64,000 bases of DNA from Brevundimonas goettingensis (lineage in GTDB: Bacteria > Pseudomonadota > Alphaproteobacteria > Caulobacterales > Caulobacteraceae), in assembly GCF_017487405.1 (NCBI RefSeq), contig NZ_CP062222.1, forward strand, positions 2,961,001-3,025,000, read 5' to 3'. The notes beneath the pieces are model-generated. The model was not told the DNA's origin. It did no database searches and saw only the letters and a list, made by a program, of their open reading frames with translations. This document shows positions 43,157 through 50,334 of this stretch, piece after piece. Position 1 is the first letter of the stretch. Every line of letters starts with the position of its first letter. The translations under genes were made by a program, and so were the position numbers.

Positions 43157-44428
43157 ATGCTGTCTGAAGTGGTGAGCGCGACAAATGCTTTGGAAGGCTT
43201 CGCGACATTTATAGAAGAATACTGGACTGAGCAGCCATACCATTTGGCGATCGGCGGCTGGAATATGCCACCCCTTAGTAGAGACGATATGGCTAACCGA
43301 GCCCGCCGGTTAGCTCACAGGCTGTCTCAACAGAGCGATGAGAGTTTTGACGCGGCAGCGAGAGGTCAACTCTCCAGATTGCCTGAGCAAATTTCATGGT
43401 TTCAAGCAAATACTGTGCCACAGATAACAGGCTCAGCACCTCAGGTACTGGCGAACTTCGAGATAATAATCTCCAACATTGAGTCCTTATCGACGAGCGA
43501 CACCCCTAATTGGGAAGCGATCGATGACAAGAGCTTGGTTCCTCACAATATAGCTCGAAGAATACGAAATTTAGAAGCAGCAATTACTCGTCTAGAACCT
43601 CGCACAGCCGAGATGGATGATCAAGTCGCACGCATAAACGAAGCCCACGCAGCGGCCCTCGACCTTCCAACGGACCTACAATCGCTGAAGGAAGCTAGAG
43701 ACGAGATTGTTTCATATTCAGAATCCGCATCAAATTACTCAAATAAGATTCAAGAAAGCTTTCAATCTTCTCTTCTAGACATAGATTCAATATCTAGACA
43801 GGAGTCGGAAGCTAAAAAGCTAATATCTAACATTGAAGCCGCGTACAGCGCAGCCACTACCGCTGGACTGGCTGCGTCGTTTACGGAAAGAGCATCACAA
43901 CTCAATAGATCGACTTGGATTTGGGTTGCATTTCTATTTACAGCCTTGAGTGCCGGAGGGTATCTAGGATATTTCAGACTAAAATCTCTCCAAGACTTGA
44001 TATCTGCGCAATCAATCGATCATGAATGGGTTTGGTTAAACGCGGGCATGTCAATATTCGCTATTGCCGCGCCGGTTTGGTTTGCTTGGCTGGCAACGAG
44101 GCAAATCGGGCAGAGATTCCGGCTAGCCGAAGACTATGCTTTTAAGGCCTCCGTAGCGCGCGCCTATGAGGGATACCGTAAGGAGGCAGCTCGACTAGAC
44201 CCAGAACTTGAAGCTCGGTTATTTGCGTCTGCCTTAGATCGACTCGAAGAAGCACCACTGCGCTTTCTGTCGATGGAAGAGCACAGCAGTCCCTACGAGT
44301 CGCTGTTGGCCTCCGCTGGCTTTCAAAGGGCACTGGAAAAAATACCAGACCTTCGAGCGACAGTCGTCGCGTTACTGAACCGGACGGATCCAAATCAACA
44401 GACGAAAGCCCATTCAACAACAGAATAA
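43157..44428 (+). CDS. coiled-coil protein with two TM segments (accessory, low GC)
   Basis: This 423-aa protein has a strong GGGAGGAA 8 bases before ATG 43157. Residues 1-80 are globular; 100-250 are helical and coiled-coil prone (NLEAAITRLEPRTAEMDDQV). Two TM spans follow (about 256-276 and 300-322), then a cytoplasmic domain with QIGQRFRLAEDYAFKASVAR and AYEGYRKEAARLD. Base and codon use are far more AT-rich than flanking genes (many ATA, TCT, AGA codons), pointing to horizontal transfer. Such architecture occurs in membrane-linked defence or stress proteins, but no family name is secure. Confidence 0.8.
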   Translation: MLSEVVSATNALEGFATFIEEYWTEQPYHLAIGGWNMPPLSRDDMANRARRLAHRLSQQSDESFDAAARGQLSRLPEQISWFQANTVPQITGSAPQVLANFEIIISNIESLSTSDTPNWEAIDDKSLVPHNIARRIRNLEAAITRLEPRTAEMDDQVARINEAHAAALDLPTDLQSLKEARDEIVSYSESASNYSNKIQESFQSSLLDIDSISRQESEAKKLISNIEAAYSAATTAGLAASFTERASQLNRSTWIWVAFLFTALSAGGYLGYFRLKSLQDLISAQSIDHEWVWLNAGMSIFAIAAPVWFAWLATRQIGQRFRLAEDYAFKASVARAYEGYRKEAARLDPELEARLFASALDRLEEAPLRFLSMEEHSSPYESLLASAGFQRALEKIPDLRATVVALLNRTDPNQQTKAHSTTE

Positions 44429-44499
44429 GCCGCTCAATCCGCGTCACGGCTGCAGACGTCGTTTCAATGGCAGAGCTAACCAAGGACGGCGAAAAATAA

Positions 44500-44532
44500 T
44501 TGGGCCATGCGAACGGAGTTCGCATGGCCCAA
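44500..44532. terminator. bidirectional terminator hairpin
   Basis: TTGGGCCATGCGAA pairs with TTCGCATGGCCCAA across a short GGAG loop, with A-rich sequence on the left and AAAATG on the right. It lies between the convergent coiled-coil protein and DUF3892 genes and can stop both. Confidence 0.8.
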
Positions 44533-44537
44533 AATGT

Positions 44538-44804
44538 TCATGCACATTCAGGCAAAGAAAGTAAGTTGTCGTTCCATTTGCCGTCTGCGTAGGTCCGAAC
44601 GTATTTGCCGCTCGGCCCATTCACGACACCGATATCGCCGCGATTGCCGTTCACCTTGGTATAGAAGGTGTTCGTCTTGGCCTCGATCGAGGAAATGACC
44701 TGCTCTCGAGTCCACTTCCAAGTGCTACCGCCGAGATGCGTGATGCCCTCATGGGTATTATCGCGCGGCGTTTTGTTGATGCAGGTGACATGCACGTCTG
44801 CCAT
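44538..44804 (-). CDS. DUF3892 domain protein
   Basis: This 88-aa protein has the family layout VTCINKTPRDNTHEGITHLG, a Trp-containing central strand, GVVNGPSGKYVRTYADGKW and the end LLSLPEC. DUF3892 proteins are small, often Cys-ended, and scattered on mobile regions; function unknown. It is last in a leftward trio. Confidence 0.85.
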   Translation of the reverse strand: MADVHVTCINKTPRDNTHEGITHLGGSTWKWTREQVISSIEAKTNTFYTKVNGNRGDIGVVNGPSGKYVRTYADGKWNDNLLSLPECA

Positions 44805-44859
44805 GTTTGATATCCTGTTGTGATGGAACGGCGGCCCGGATTTCCGAGCCGCCGCATTG

Positions 44860-44979
44860 TTATCTATGCCCGGGACGCGGCACGGTCGGGTACGACGGCC
44901 GATGGGGCGTTGAGGGAACCGAAGGCCGCGAAGGGAACGGGACGTTCGGCACGAGAGGGCGTTGCGGAATTTGAACCAT
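44860..44979 (-). CDS. 39-aa proline/arginine-rich peptide
   Basis: Begins MVQIPQRPLVPNVPFPSRPS and ends YPTVPRPGHR: 14 of 39 residues are Pro and most charged residues are Arg/His. GAGG lies 8 bases before ATG 44979, and the gene sits between two recognisable small genes in one direction. Its repeating xRPxxP pattern and PRPGHR end resemble proline-rich antimicrobial peptides (apidaecin or drosocin type), though it could equally be a structural Pro-rich protein. There is no signal peptide. Confidence 0.55.
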   Translation of the reverse strand: MVQIPQRPLVPNVPFPSRPSVPSTPHRPSYPTVPRPGHR

Positions 44980-44989
44980 CACACTGACC

Positions 44990-45169
44990 TCAGCGGGTGC
45001 TGTTGGGAGTGCGATGGGTCGGCTTCCACGTCGAACCCGGCGCGGTCGTCGGCGGGAGCCGGTGATTGTCCGGCACCGCCGCATAGTTGGGTTTGGAGCC
45101 GCCACGCGGCCCCACCTCTTGGAAGATGCCGCCATTGCGGCCGGTATTGGATCCAGGCTTGAAGCCCAT
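44990..45169 (-). CDS. YjzC-like small protein
   Basis: This 59-aa protein (MGFKPGSNTGRNGGIFQEVG then PRGG, ending APGSTWKPTHRTPNSTR) follows the pattern of the YjzC family: FxPG, NGxYxEVG, then a Trp near the end. GGAG lies 9 bases before ATG 45169. It is first gene of the leftward trio with the Pro-rich peptide and DUF3892 protein. Function unknown. Confidence 0.65.
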   Translation of the reverse strand: MGFKPGSNTGRNGGIFQEVGPRGGSKPNYAAVPDNHRLPPTTAPGSTWKPTHRTPNSTR

Positions 45170-45224
45170 TGTCGTAGTCTCCGGTATGAATCCTCCACGG
45201 GATTCACATTGAAAAGGAGACGCT

Positions 45225-45473
45225 GTGGACAACCCGTCTTGCGTGCTAAGCCCGCGCGAGCGAAGTGATTCGCACAGCGTCATATCTCGGTGCTGTCGAG
45301 AGGGGGGCGGTCGGTCCTCGGCCTCAGAAACTTTGGCCCGCCGCTCCTCTCAGTCTTCTTGGCATCCTCCTGCTCATGCAGGCCCCCACCCAGAAAATAA
45401 TGTTGCTAGTTCGTTCGCTGAGCCTCCTCGGCAACGGTGTTCAATGAAACTGCAGCTAAGGCGCCTTTCGTAG
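45225..45473 (+). CDS. doubtful small ORF after a good ribosome-binding site
   Basis: AAGGAG lies 5 bases before a GTG that opens MDNPSCVLSPRER. The LSPRER segment recalls the start of a LuxR-type helix-turn-helix, but the rest of the 82-residue frame is Ser/Arg-rich and unlike a real domain. A second frame from about 45265 has hydrophobic sequence (LSLLGILLLM). It may be a decayed regulator gene. Confidence 0.2.
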   Translation: MDNPSCVLSPRERSDSHSVISRCCREGGGRSSASETLARRSSQSSWHPPAHAGPHPENNVASSFAEPPRQRCSMKLQLRRLS

Positions 45474-45500
45474 CGAGTCTAGACGAAAGCGACGCCTTAC

Positions 45501-45516
45501 CCACAACATGTTGTGG
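45501..45516. promoter_or_regulatory. perfect 16-bp palindrome in intergenic region
   Basis: CCACAACATGTTGTGG is perfectly self-complementary and sits in a ~580-base stretch with no convincing gene. It looks like a dimeric regulator site. The rest of 45170-45750 shows nothing else recognisable except a GC-rich hairpin near 45685-45740. Confidence 0.35.
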
Positions 45517-45753
45517 TCGACGGATTGTTAACCGACCATACGTGTGGCTGGCGGCCCAATTGAACGTCGATTCGGCAGTTGAAGGTAGTCCGGGGGGATT
45601 CCTACTGAAGGTTGCTCATAGGGGGGGTTGGATGCCCCCGTCCAAATCCGCCAGCCATCATAACTCGGCCTCCCAATCCCAAACCCCGCCTGGGTTTGCG
45701 CTTTTCCCGGCCGCTGAGCCCGCCTGAGGGGGCGGGGGCCTTATCCTTTGGGG

Positions 45754-46500
45754 ATGGGGAAGCATTTCAATTCGAAGCATGACGACGCGGCGTGGCGGGC
45801 TCTGTTCGGGCGCTGGCATGCGGGGAGGACTCGCGCGCTGAGGGCCGAGGCCGGGGTCTCGGCGGACACCTGGTCGGCGCATGCGAAGCGGCTGGGGATG
45901 CGGATCGGGGACCTGCCCGAGGGGCATCCCGCGAGGCGCGGGGCGCCGGCGTTTACGGATCGGGCGGATGAGTATCGGCATCCGAACAGCCGGCTGACCG
46001 AGGGGCAGTGGCGGGCTCTGTTCGCCCTGAGGGCGGCGGGGACGCCGGATACGGTTCTGGTGGTGCGGTTCGGGGTGAAGGCGGCGACGATCTGTTCGCA
46101 GGCGGAGGCGCGGGGATCCGGCGGGCGGATTTGCGGGCGGGGGTGAGCGGAGAGACGGTGTCGCCCCCTCCGTCACGACGCGAAGATGCGTCGCGCCACC
46201 TCCCCACGGAGTGGGGAGGAGACGGCGGGGGTCTGCGGTGGACGCGGTGTCGCCCCCTCCGTCACGGGCCGAAGGGGAGCCGGGCTGCGTCCCCATGCCG
46301 GAGGCACGGGGAGGAGACTTTGTGGGTCCGCCTCGGCCTGTGATCGATCCCGGGAATCCGGAACGGACGCGGGCGGCGCTCAGGGTGCAGATCGCGGAGA
46401 TGGCGGAGCGCAGGGACTATCGCGGGATCACGGACGCCTGTGGGGCGGATGCGGCGATGGACAAATTCTTTCAGAGGGCGGAGGCGCGGGGGACTCACGC
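45754..46500 (+). pseudogene. packaging-module HTH / small-terminase-like gene, broken
   Basis: From ATG 45754 (MGKHFNSKHDDAAWRALFGR) the frame encodes two similar helix-turn-helix-like units (ALRAEAGVSADTWSAHAKRLG and the LTEGQWRALFALRAAGTPDT segment). It shifts at the GGGG near 46112, after which RRADLRAGVSGE is read in another frame. Two palindromic repeats follow (46159-46316). The tail (RPVIDPGNPERTRAALRVQI, then ITDACGADAAMDKFFQRAEA) reappears from ATG 46295. Position before the large terminase suggests a small-terminase or packaging regulator. Confidence 0.55.
46159..46316. repeat. tandem palindromic elements inside packaging relic
   Basis: GTGTCGCCCCCTCCGTCACG opens two copies (46159 and 46244), each ending in a CTCCCC/GGGGAGGAGAC arm. 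They belong to the same broad family as 24798-24972 and 60432-60602. They interrupt the small-terminase-like reading frame. Confidence 0.6.
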
Positions 46501-46594
46501 GGATCGCCCCTCCACCCCCACCGGTCGCTGCGCGACCGGCCCTCCACCCCTTCGGGGTCCCCCTCCCCATCAGAGATGGGAAGGATATGCGGTC

Positions 46595-48076
46595 CCCCTC
46601 CCCACTGCGTGGGGAGGAGACGACGCAGCTCATCCTGCGACCCCAGCAGCGGGCGCCGGGGGAACTGGTCGACGTGGTTGTTTCTGGGCGGGCGCGGGGC
46701 GGGCAAGACGCTGGCGGGGGCGTCATGGATCTCGGACATGGCGGAGCGGTGCGGGCGGCTGGCCCTGATCGGGGCGACGCTGCATGACGCGCGCGAGGTG
46801 ATGATCGGGGGCCGTCGGGGATACTGAGCCTGCCGCGGTGGCGGGTGAAGGGGAGTGGCCCGTCTATCAGGCGTCGCGGCGGCGGCTGGTGTGTTTCCCG
46901 GCGGGGCGGAGGCGTTCGTGTTTTCGGCCGAGGACCCGGATTCGCTGAGAGGCCCGCAGTTCGCGGCGGCTTGGGCGGATGAGTTCTGCGCCTGGCGGGA
47001 CGGGGGCGAGGTATTGGCCATGGTGCGGATGGGGTTGCGGTTGCCGCTGCGATCCGCCCCGTCGCCGCTTGGCGATGGGGAGGGGGACCGCGAAGCGGTG
47101 GAGGGGCAGGAAGCGCGTGCGGCCGGCCCCTCCACCACCCGCGAAGACGCGGGCGGTCCCCCTCCCCGTCGCGAGAGCGACGGGGAGGATTGCGCCCCTC
47201 GCTTATGCGTCACCACCACGCCCCGGCCGACGGCGGCGTTGAAGGCTCTGCGGGCGGAGGCCTCGTGCAGGCAGAGCCACGCCCCGACGCAGGACAATGC
47301 GGCGAACCTGGCGCCGGCGTTTCTGGAGGGGCTGCAGGCGCTCTATGGCGGGACGCGGCGGGCGGCGCAGGAGCTGGAGGGGCTGGTGGTGGAGCCGGAG
47401 GGCGGGCTCTTCACGGCGGAGATGATGAGCGCGGCAAGGGAGGAGACGACCACCTCCCGGGGCTCAAGTAGCCCGAAGGGCGGTAGCCCCTACGAAAAGA
47501 TCGTCGTTGCCGTCGATCCGACGGCAACGATGTCGGGCAACGCCTGCGGGATCGTGGTGGTGGCGCGGGCCGGAGAGCGGGCCGTGGTGCTGGCGGACCG
47601 GTCGGCAAGGGGTTGTCGCCCGAGGGCTGGGCGCGAAGGGCTCTGGCGGCGGCGAGCGAGTTCGGGGCGGGCGAGATCGTCGCCGAGGTCAATCAGGGCG
47701 GGGAGATGGTGCGGGCGGTGCTGGAGGCGGCGGGCCTAAACTCTGAAGGGTTGCGGGGTCAGGCTTGCGGTTCCGGCCGGTGCGAGCGACCTCGGGCAAG
47801 CGGGCGCGGGCCGAGCCGGTGGCGGCGCTGTACGAACAGGGGCGGGTGCGGCACGCGGGGGTGTTTTCAGCCCTGGAGGAGGAACTGATGGCCTTCGGCT
47901 CGGAGGACGAGGGGCGGTATGACCTGGACCGCGCGGACGCCCTGGTCTGGGGCGTGACGGCCCTGCTGCTGGGGCAGCGCGGAGAGGGGCCGAGGATACG
48001 GTCGCTGGACTTCGGCGTGACGCCGAGGGGGATTTCAGCGCCGCAAACGTGGCCGGCAGGACCGGCGTGGGGTTGA
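46595..48076 (+). pseudogene. phage/GTA-type terminase large subunit, multiply frameshifted
   Basis: Fragments in three frames together give a TerL: LILRPQQRAPG, Walker A FLGGRGAGKT, ALIGATLHDAREVMIGG, then after a G-run shift near 46808 LVCFPGGAEAFVFSAEDPDS and the Walker B-like FAAAWADEF, LCVTTTPRPTAALKAL, the nuclease motif VVAVDPTATMSGN, and EGWARRALAAASEFGAGEIV to the end at 48076. At least four frameshifts, mostly at G runs, plus in-frame palindromic insertions (47071-47195) inactivate it. No portal or capsid genes follow, so only a packaging stub remains. Confidence 0.8.
47071..47195. repeat. palindromic elements inserted within terminase relic
   Basis: The stretch contains GGCGATGGGGAGGGGGACCG, CCCCTCCACCACCCGCGAAG and CCCCGTCGCGAGAGCGACGG, forming nested hairpins. 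It is translated in frame as low-complexity residues between LRLPL and LCVTTTP of the terminase. Similar units are at 46505-46620 and 48075-48125. Confidence 0.65.
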
Positions 48077-48131
48077 CCCCTCCACCACCCGCGAAGACGC
48101 GGGCGGTCCCCCTCCCCACTTCGTGGAGAGG

Positions 48132-48490
48132 TTATGCCGCGACCATGCGGTCGACCTCGTTCACCAGATCGCGCAGGTGAACGGGTTTCGAGAGCACACT
48201 TTCGCCTGCGGCGACGCCTGGGCGGCCGAGAGGGCGACGGCGGCGAAGCCGGTGATGAACATGATGCGCAGGCCGGGCATGCGGGCGGCGGCGACGCGGG
48301 CCACCTCGATGCCGTCGGCGCCGGGCATGACGATGTCGGTCAGCAAGAGGTCGTAGGGGCCGTGCTCGAGGGCGTCGATGGCGTCGTCGCCGTTCTCGCA
48401 ATCGACCACCGTGTGGCCCGCGCGCTCGAGCGCCCGGGTCAGGAAGCCGCGCAGGGAGGCGTCGTCTTCCGCCAGAAGTATGCGCGCCAT
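48132..48490 (-). pseudogene. cpdR: CpdR-like response regulator, frameshifted near C-terminus
   Basis: From ATG 48490 (MARILLAEDDASLRGFLTRA) the receiver domain is normal through D52 in LLLTDIVMP and FITGFAAVAL. After QAKV an extra TG (GTGTG, plus-strand 48195-48199) shifts the frame, giving CSRNPFTCAIW and a stop at 48161. The expected LSKPVHLRDLVNEVDRMVAA follows in the other frame to 48132. CpdR controls polar ClpXP and CtrA turnover in Caulobacter. The conserved receiver Lys lies after the shift, so the product as read would be defective. Confidence 0.75.
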
Positions 48491-48635
48491 CGTTGCCTTC
48501 CCCACGTTCGAGAACGCAGACCTTATGCCCCCAAGCGTAAACCGCCCATGAAAATCACCGTTGGGGCGAACGAAGGCAGGGGACGGGCCGGTGGACGGGC
48601 TGTGGACGAGCGGGGAAATCGGCTATGCGGGAAGG

Positions 48636-49505
48636 ATGACGCCGGACGCCCTCCCCTTCAGCCTGAGCCTGCCCGAAGGAGAGCGGGGGCCGTTCGTCTT
48701 CGCCTCGCCGCATTCGGGGGCGGGGGTTCCGGAGGACATGGGGGCGGCGGCGGGGCTGTCGGAGGCCTCGCTGAGGAGCGCCGAGGACGTGGGGGTGGAC
48801 CGGCTGGTCGCCTCGGGGCCCCGGCGGGGCGCGCCCCTGATCGCGGGGCGGTTCAGCCGCTCCTGGGTTGACCTGAACCGCGCGCCCGAGGAGCTGGATC
48901 CGGCCCTGATCGAGGGACTGGAGGCCGGTGAGGTGTCTGCGAAGACGGCGGCGGGGTTCGGGGTGATCCCCAGAAAGGCCGGCGACGGCGTGGCCCTGTA
49001 CGACCGGCGGCTGATGCTGGCGGAGGCCAGGGCCCGGCTGGCCCTGGCCCATACGCCCTATCATGCGGCCCTGGGCGAGCTGATGCGGGCGGCGCACGCG
49101 CGGCATGGACTGGCGGTGCTGGTCGACTGGCATTCGATGCCGTCGCGGGCGGTGCGGGGCGGGGCGAGGGGCGCGGCCGGACCCGACGTCATCCTGGGCG
49201 ACAGGCACGGCACGGCCTGCGCCAGCGGGCTGACCCGCAAGCTCAGGACGCTGTTCGAAGCGGCGGGCTGGCGCGTCGGGCTGAACCAGCCCTATGCGGG
49301 AGGCTATACGACCCAGATCTGGGGCCGGCCGGACGAGGGGTATCAGGCGATCCAGATCGAGCTGAACCGGGCGCTCTACCTCGACGAGACGACGCTGGAG
49401 CCGGGGCCGGGCTACGGCCGCTGCAAGGCCGTGCTGGACGGGGTCATCGCGGCTCTTTGCGCCGCCGACGATGGCGCGTGGCGGGCGAGCGAACGAGGGC
49501 AGTGA
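48636..49505 (+). CDS. N-formylglutamate amidohydrolase family protein
   Basis: This 289-aa protein begins at ATG 48636 after a GGAAGG-like site. Motifs: FVFASPHSGAGVPEDMG, the metal/His segment VLVDWHSMPSR, LGDRHGTACA and YTTQIWGRPDEGYQAIQIEL. It hydrolyses N-formyl amino acids or related amides, classically in histidine degradation. Divergent placement beside cpdR is the Caulobacterales arrangement. Its 3' end overlaps the VanZ-like gene by 62 bases on the opposite strand. Confidence 0.85.
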   Translation: MTPDALPFSLSLPEGERGPFVFASPHSGAGVPEDMGAAAGLSEASLRSAEDVGVDRLVASGPRRGAPLIAGRFSRSWVDLNRAPEELDPALIEGLEAGEVSAKTAAGFGVIPRKAGDGVALYDRRLMLAEARARLALAHTPYHAALGELMRAAHARHGLAVLVDWHSMPSRAVRGGARGAAGPDVILGDRHGTACASGLTRKLRTLFEAAGWRVGLNQPYAGGYTTQIWGRPDEGYQAIQIELNRALYLDETTLEPGPGYGRCKAVLDGVIAALCAADDGAWRASERGQ

Positions 49506-49995
49506 CGTCAAGGGCGGCCTCGGCGTCGGGCTGGCCCCGGCGGTCCTGGGCGCGGATCTCGGCGAAGGTCGCGTCGGGCGCGGTGCGGGCGAGGAACCGC
49601 AGCCGCTCGACCCAGCCGGGGATCATGGCCACCACGATCCCGACCGCATCCGCGGCCAGTTCAAGCAGCGACAGGCTGCGGCCGGTCAGGGCCTGAAGCG
49701 TCTCGGACATGACCGCGATCAGCAGGGCGACGAGGGCGATGTCGCCGCGCCGCCATCCGGGGGCGATCGCGAACAGGCCGGTGACGATCCAGAAGAAGGC
49801 GATGGCGTGGGCCGGACCGTCGGTCAGGCCGAACACCCGCTCCAGCCCGTGGAAAGGCCCCAGGATCACGACCGCCAGACCGAGCCCGCAGACGGCGGCG
49901 GTCGGACGCAGAATCCGGAGGACCCGGTTGGGGGTAAGGAGAGACGGCGTCAACACGCGGGTAAAATCCTGAAGACCGAACCTCAGGTTACGCAA
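49444..49995 (-). CDS. VanZ-like family membrane protein
   Basis: This 183-aa protein has three to four TM spans (about residues 30-48, 62-80, 86-100 and 110-128) with HAIAFFWIVTGLFA and ALLIAVMSETLQALTGRSLS, resembling VanZ-like proteins. Such proteins are linked to glycopeptide resistance only by distant similarity. The basic C-terminal tail overlaps the preceding gene antisense. Confidence 0.75.
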   Translation of the reverse strand: MRNLRFGLQDFTRVLTPSLLTPNRVLRILRPTAAVCGLGLAVVILGPFHGLERVFGLTDGPAHAIAFFWIVTGLFAIAPGWRRGDIALVALLIAVMSETLQALTGRSLSLLELAADAVGIVVAMIPGWVERLRFLARTAPDATFAEIRAQDRRGQPDAEAALDVTALVRSPATRHRRRRKEPR

Positions 49996-50069
49996 GCGAT
50001 GTCCAATGCGCCATGAAGCGGCGTGGTGAATTCGACGTTAAAACGCACCCAAACGCCGGGCGCGGAACG

Positions 50070-50154
50070 AAAAAAAGGCCGCGCCATACCGGCGCGGCCA
50101 TGAAAGTCTATAGGGAGGAAACGCCCAGGAAGGGCAAGACGCCCGGAGGCGTCG
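50070..50154 (-). ncRNA. candidate intergenic small RNA with own promoter and terminator
   Basis: On the minus strand, hairpin 1 is GACGCC-TCCG-GGCGTC (50153-50138, UNCG-type loop), hairpin 2 is GCCC-TTCC-TGGGC, then an unpaired pyrimidine-rich stretch with TTTCCTCCC (complementary to a Shine-Dalgarno). It ends with GGCCGCGCC/GGCGCGGCC (50099-50077) and seven T. A consensus promoter lies just upstream. There is no open reading frame on this strand of matching length. Confidence 0.65.
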
Positions 50155-50160
50155 AAGGTC

Positions 50161-50189
50161 AATCTAGGTTGCGATGCACAATGCGTCAA
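50161..50189 (-). promoter_or_regulatory. sigma70-type promoter of the small RNA
   Basis: On the minus strand TTGACG (50189-50184), a 17-base spacer, and TAGATT (50166-50161). Transcription would start near 50154, at the first hairpin of the candidate small RNA. Spacing and match are unusually good for this genome. Confidence 0.6.
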
Positions 50190-50334
50190 CCATTCAATCC
50201 GCGCATCGGATCACGGGTTGTTACCGTAATTTGCCTCACCTGACGTAAGGTAACCGGTGTCCATGCACGAATCGGACCCGAAACGGGTGGGATCACGCGA
50301 TGCGTGATGCTGCAGCGCAAAATAGCTGTGCCGT

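Noticed and set aside
50013..50243. Plus-strand small ORF (76 aa) across the small-RNA locus
   Set aside because: No ribosome-binding site at its start and Arg/Lys/Thr-rich composition; the minus-strand promoter, hairpins and terminator explain the conservation-like structure better.
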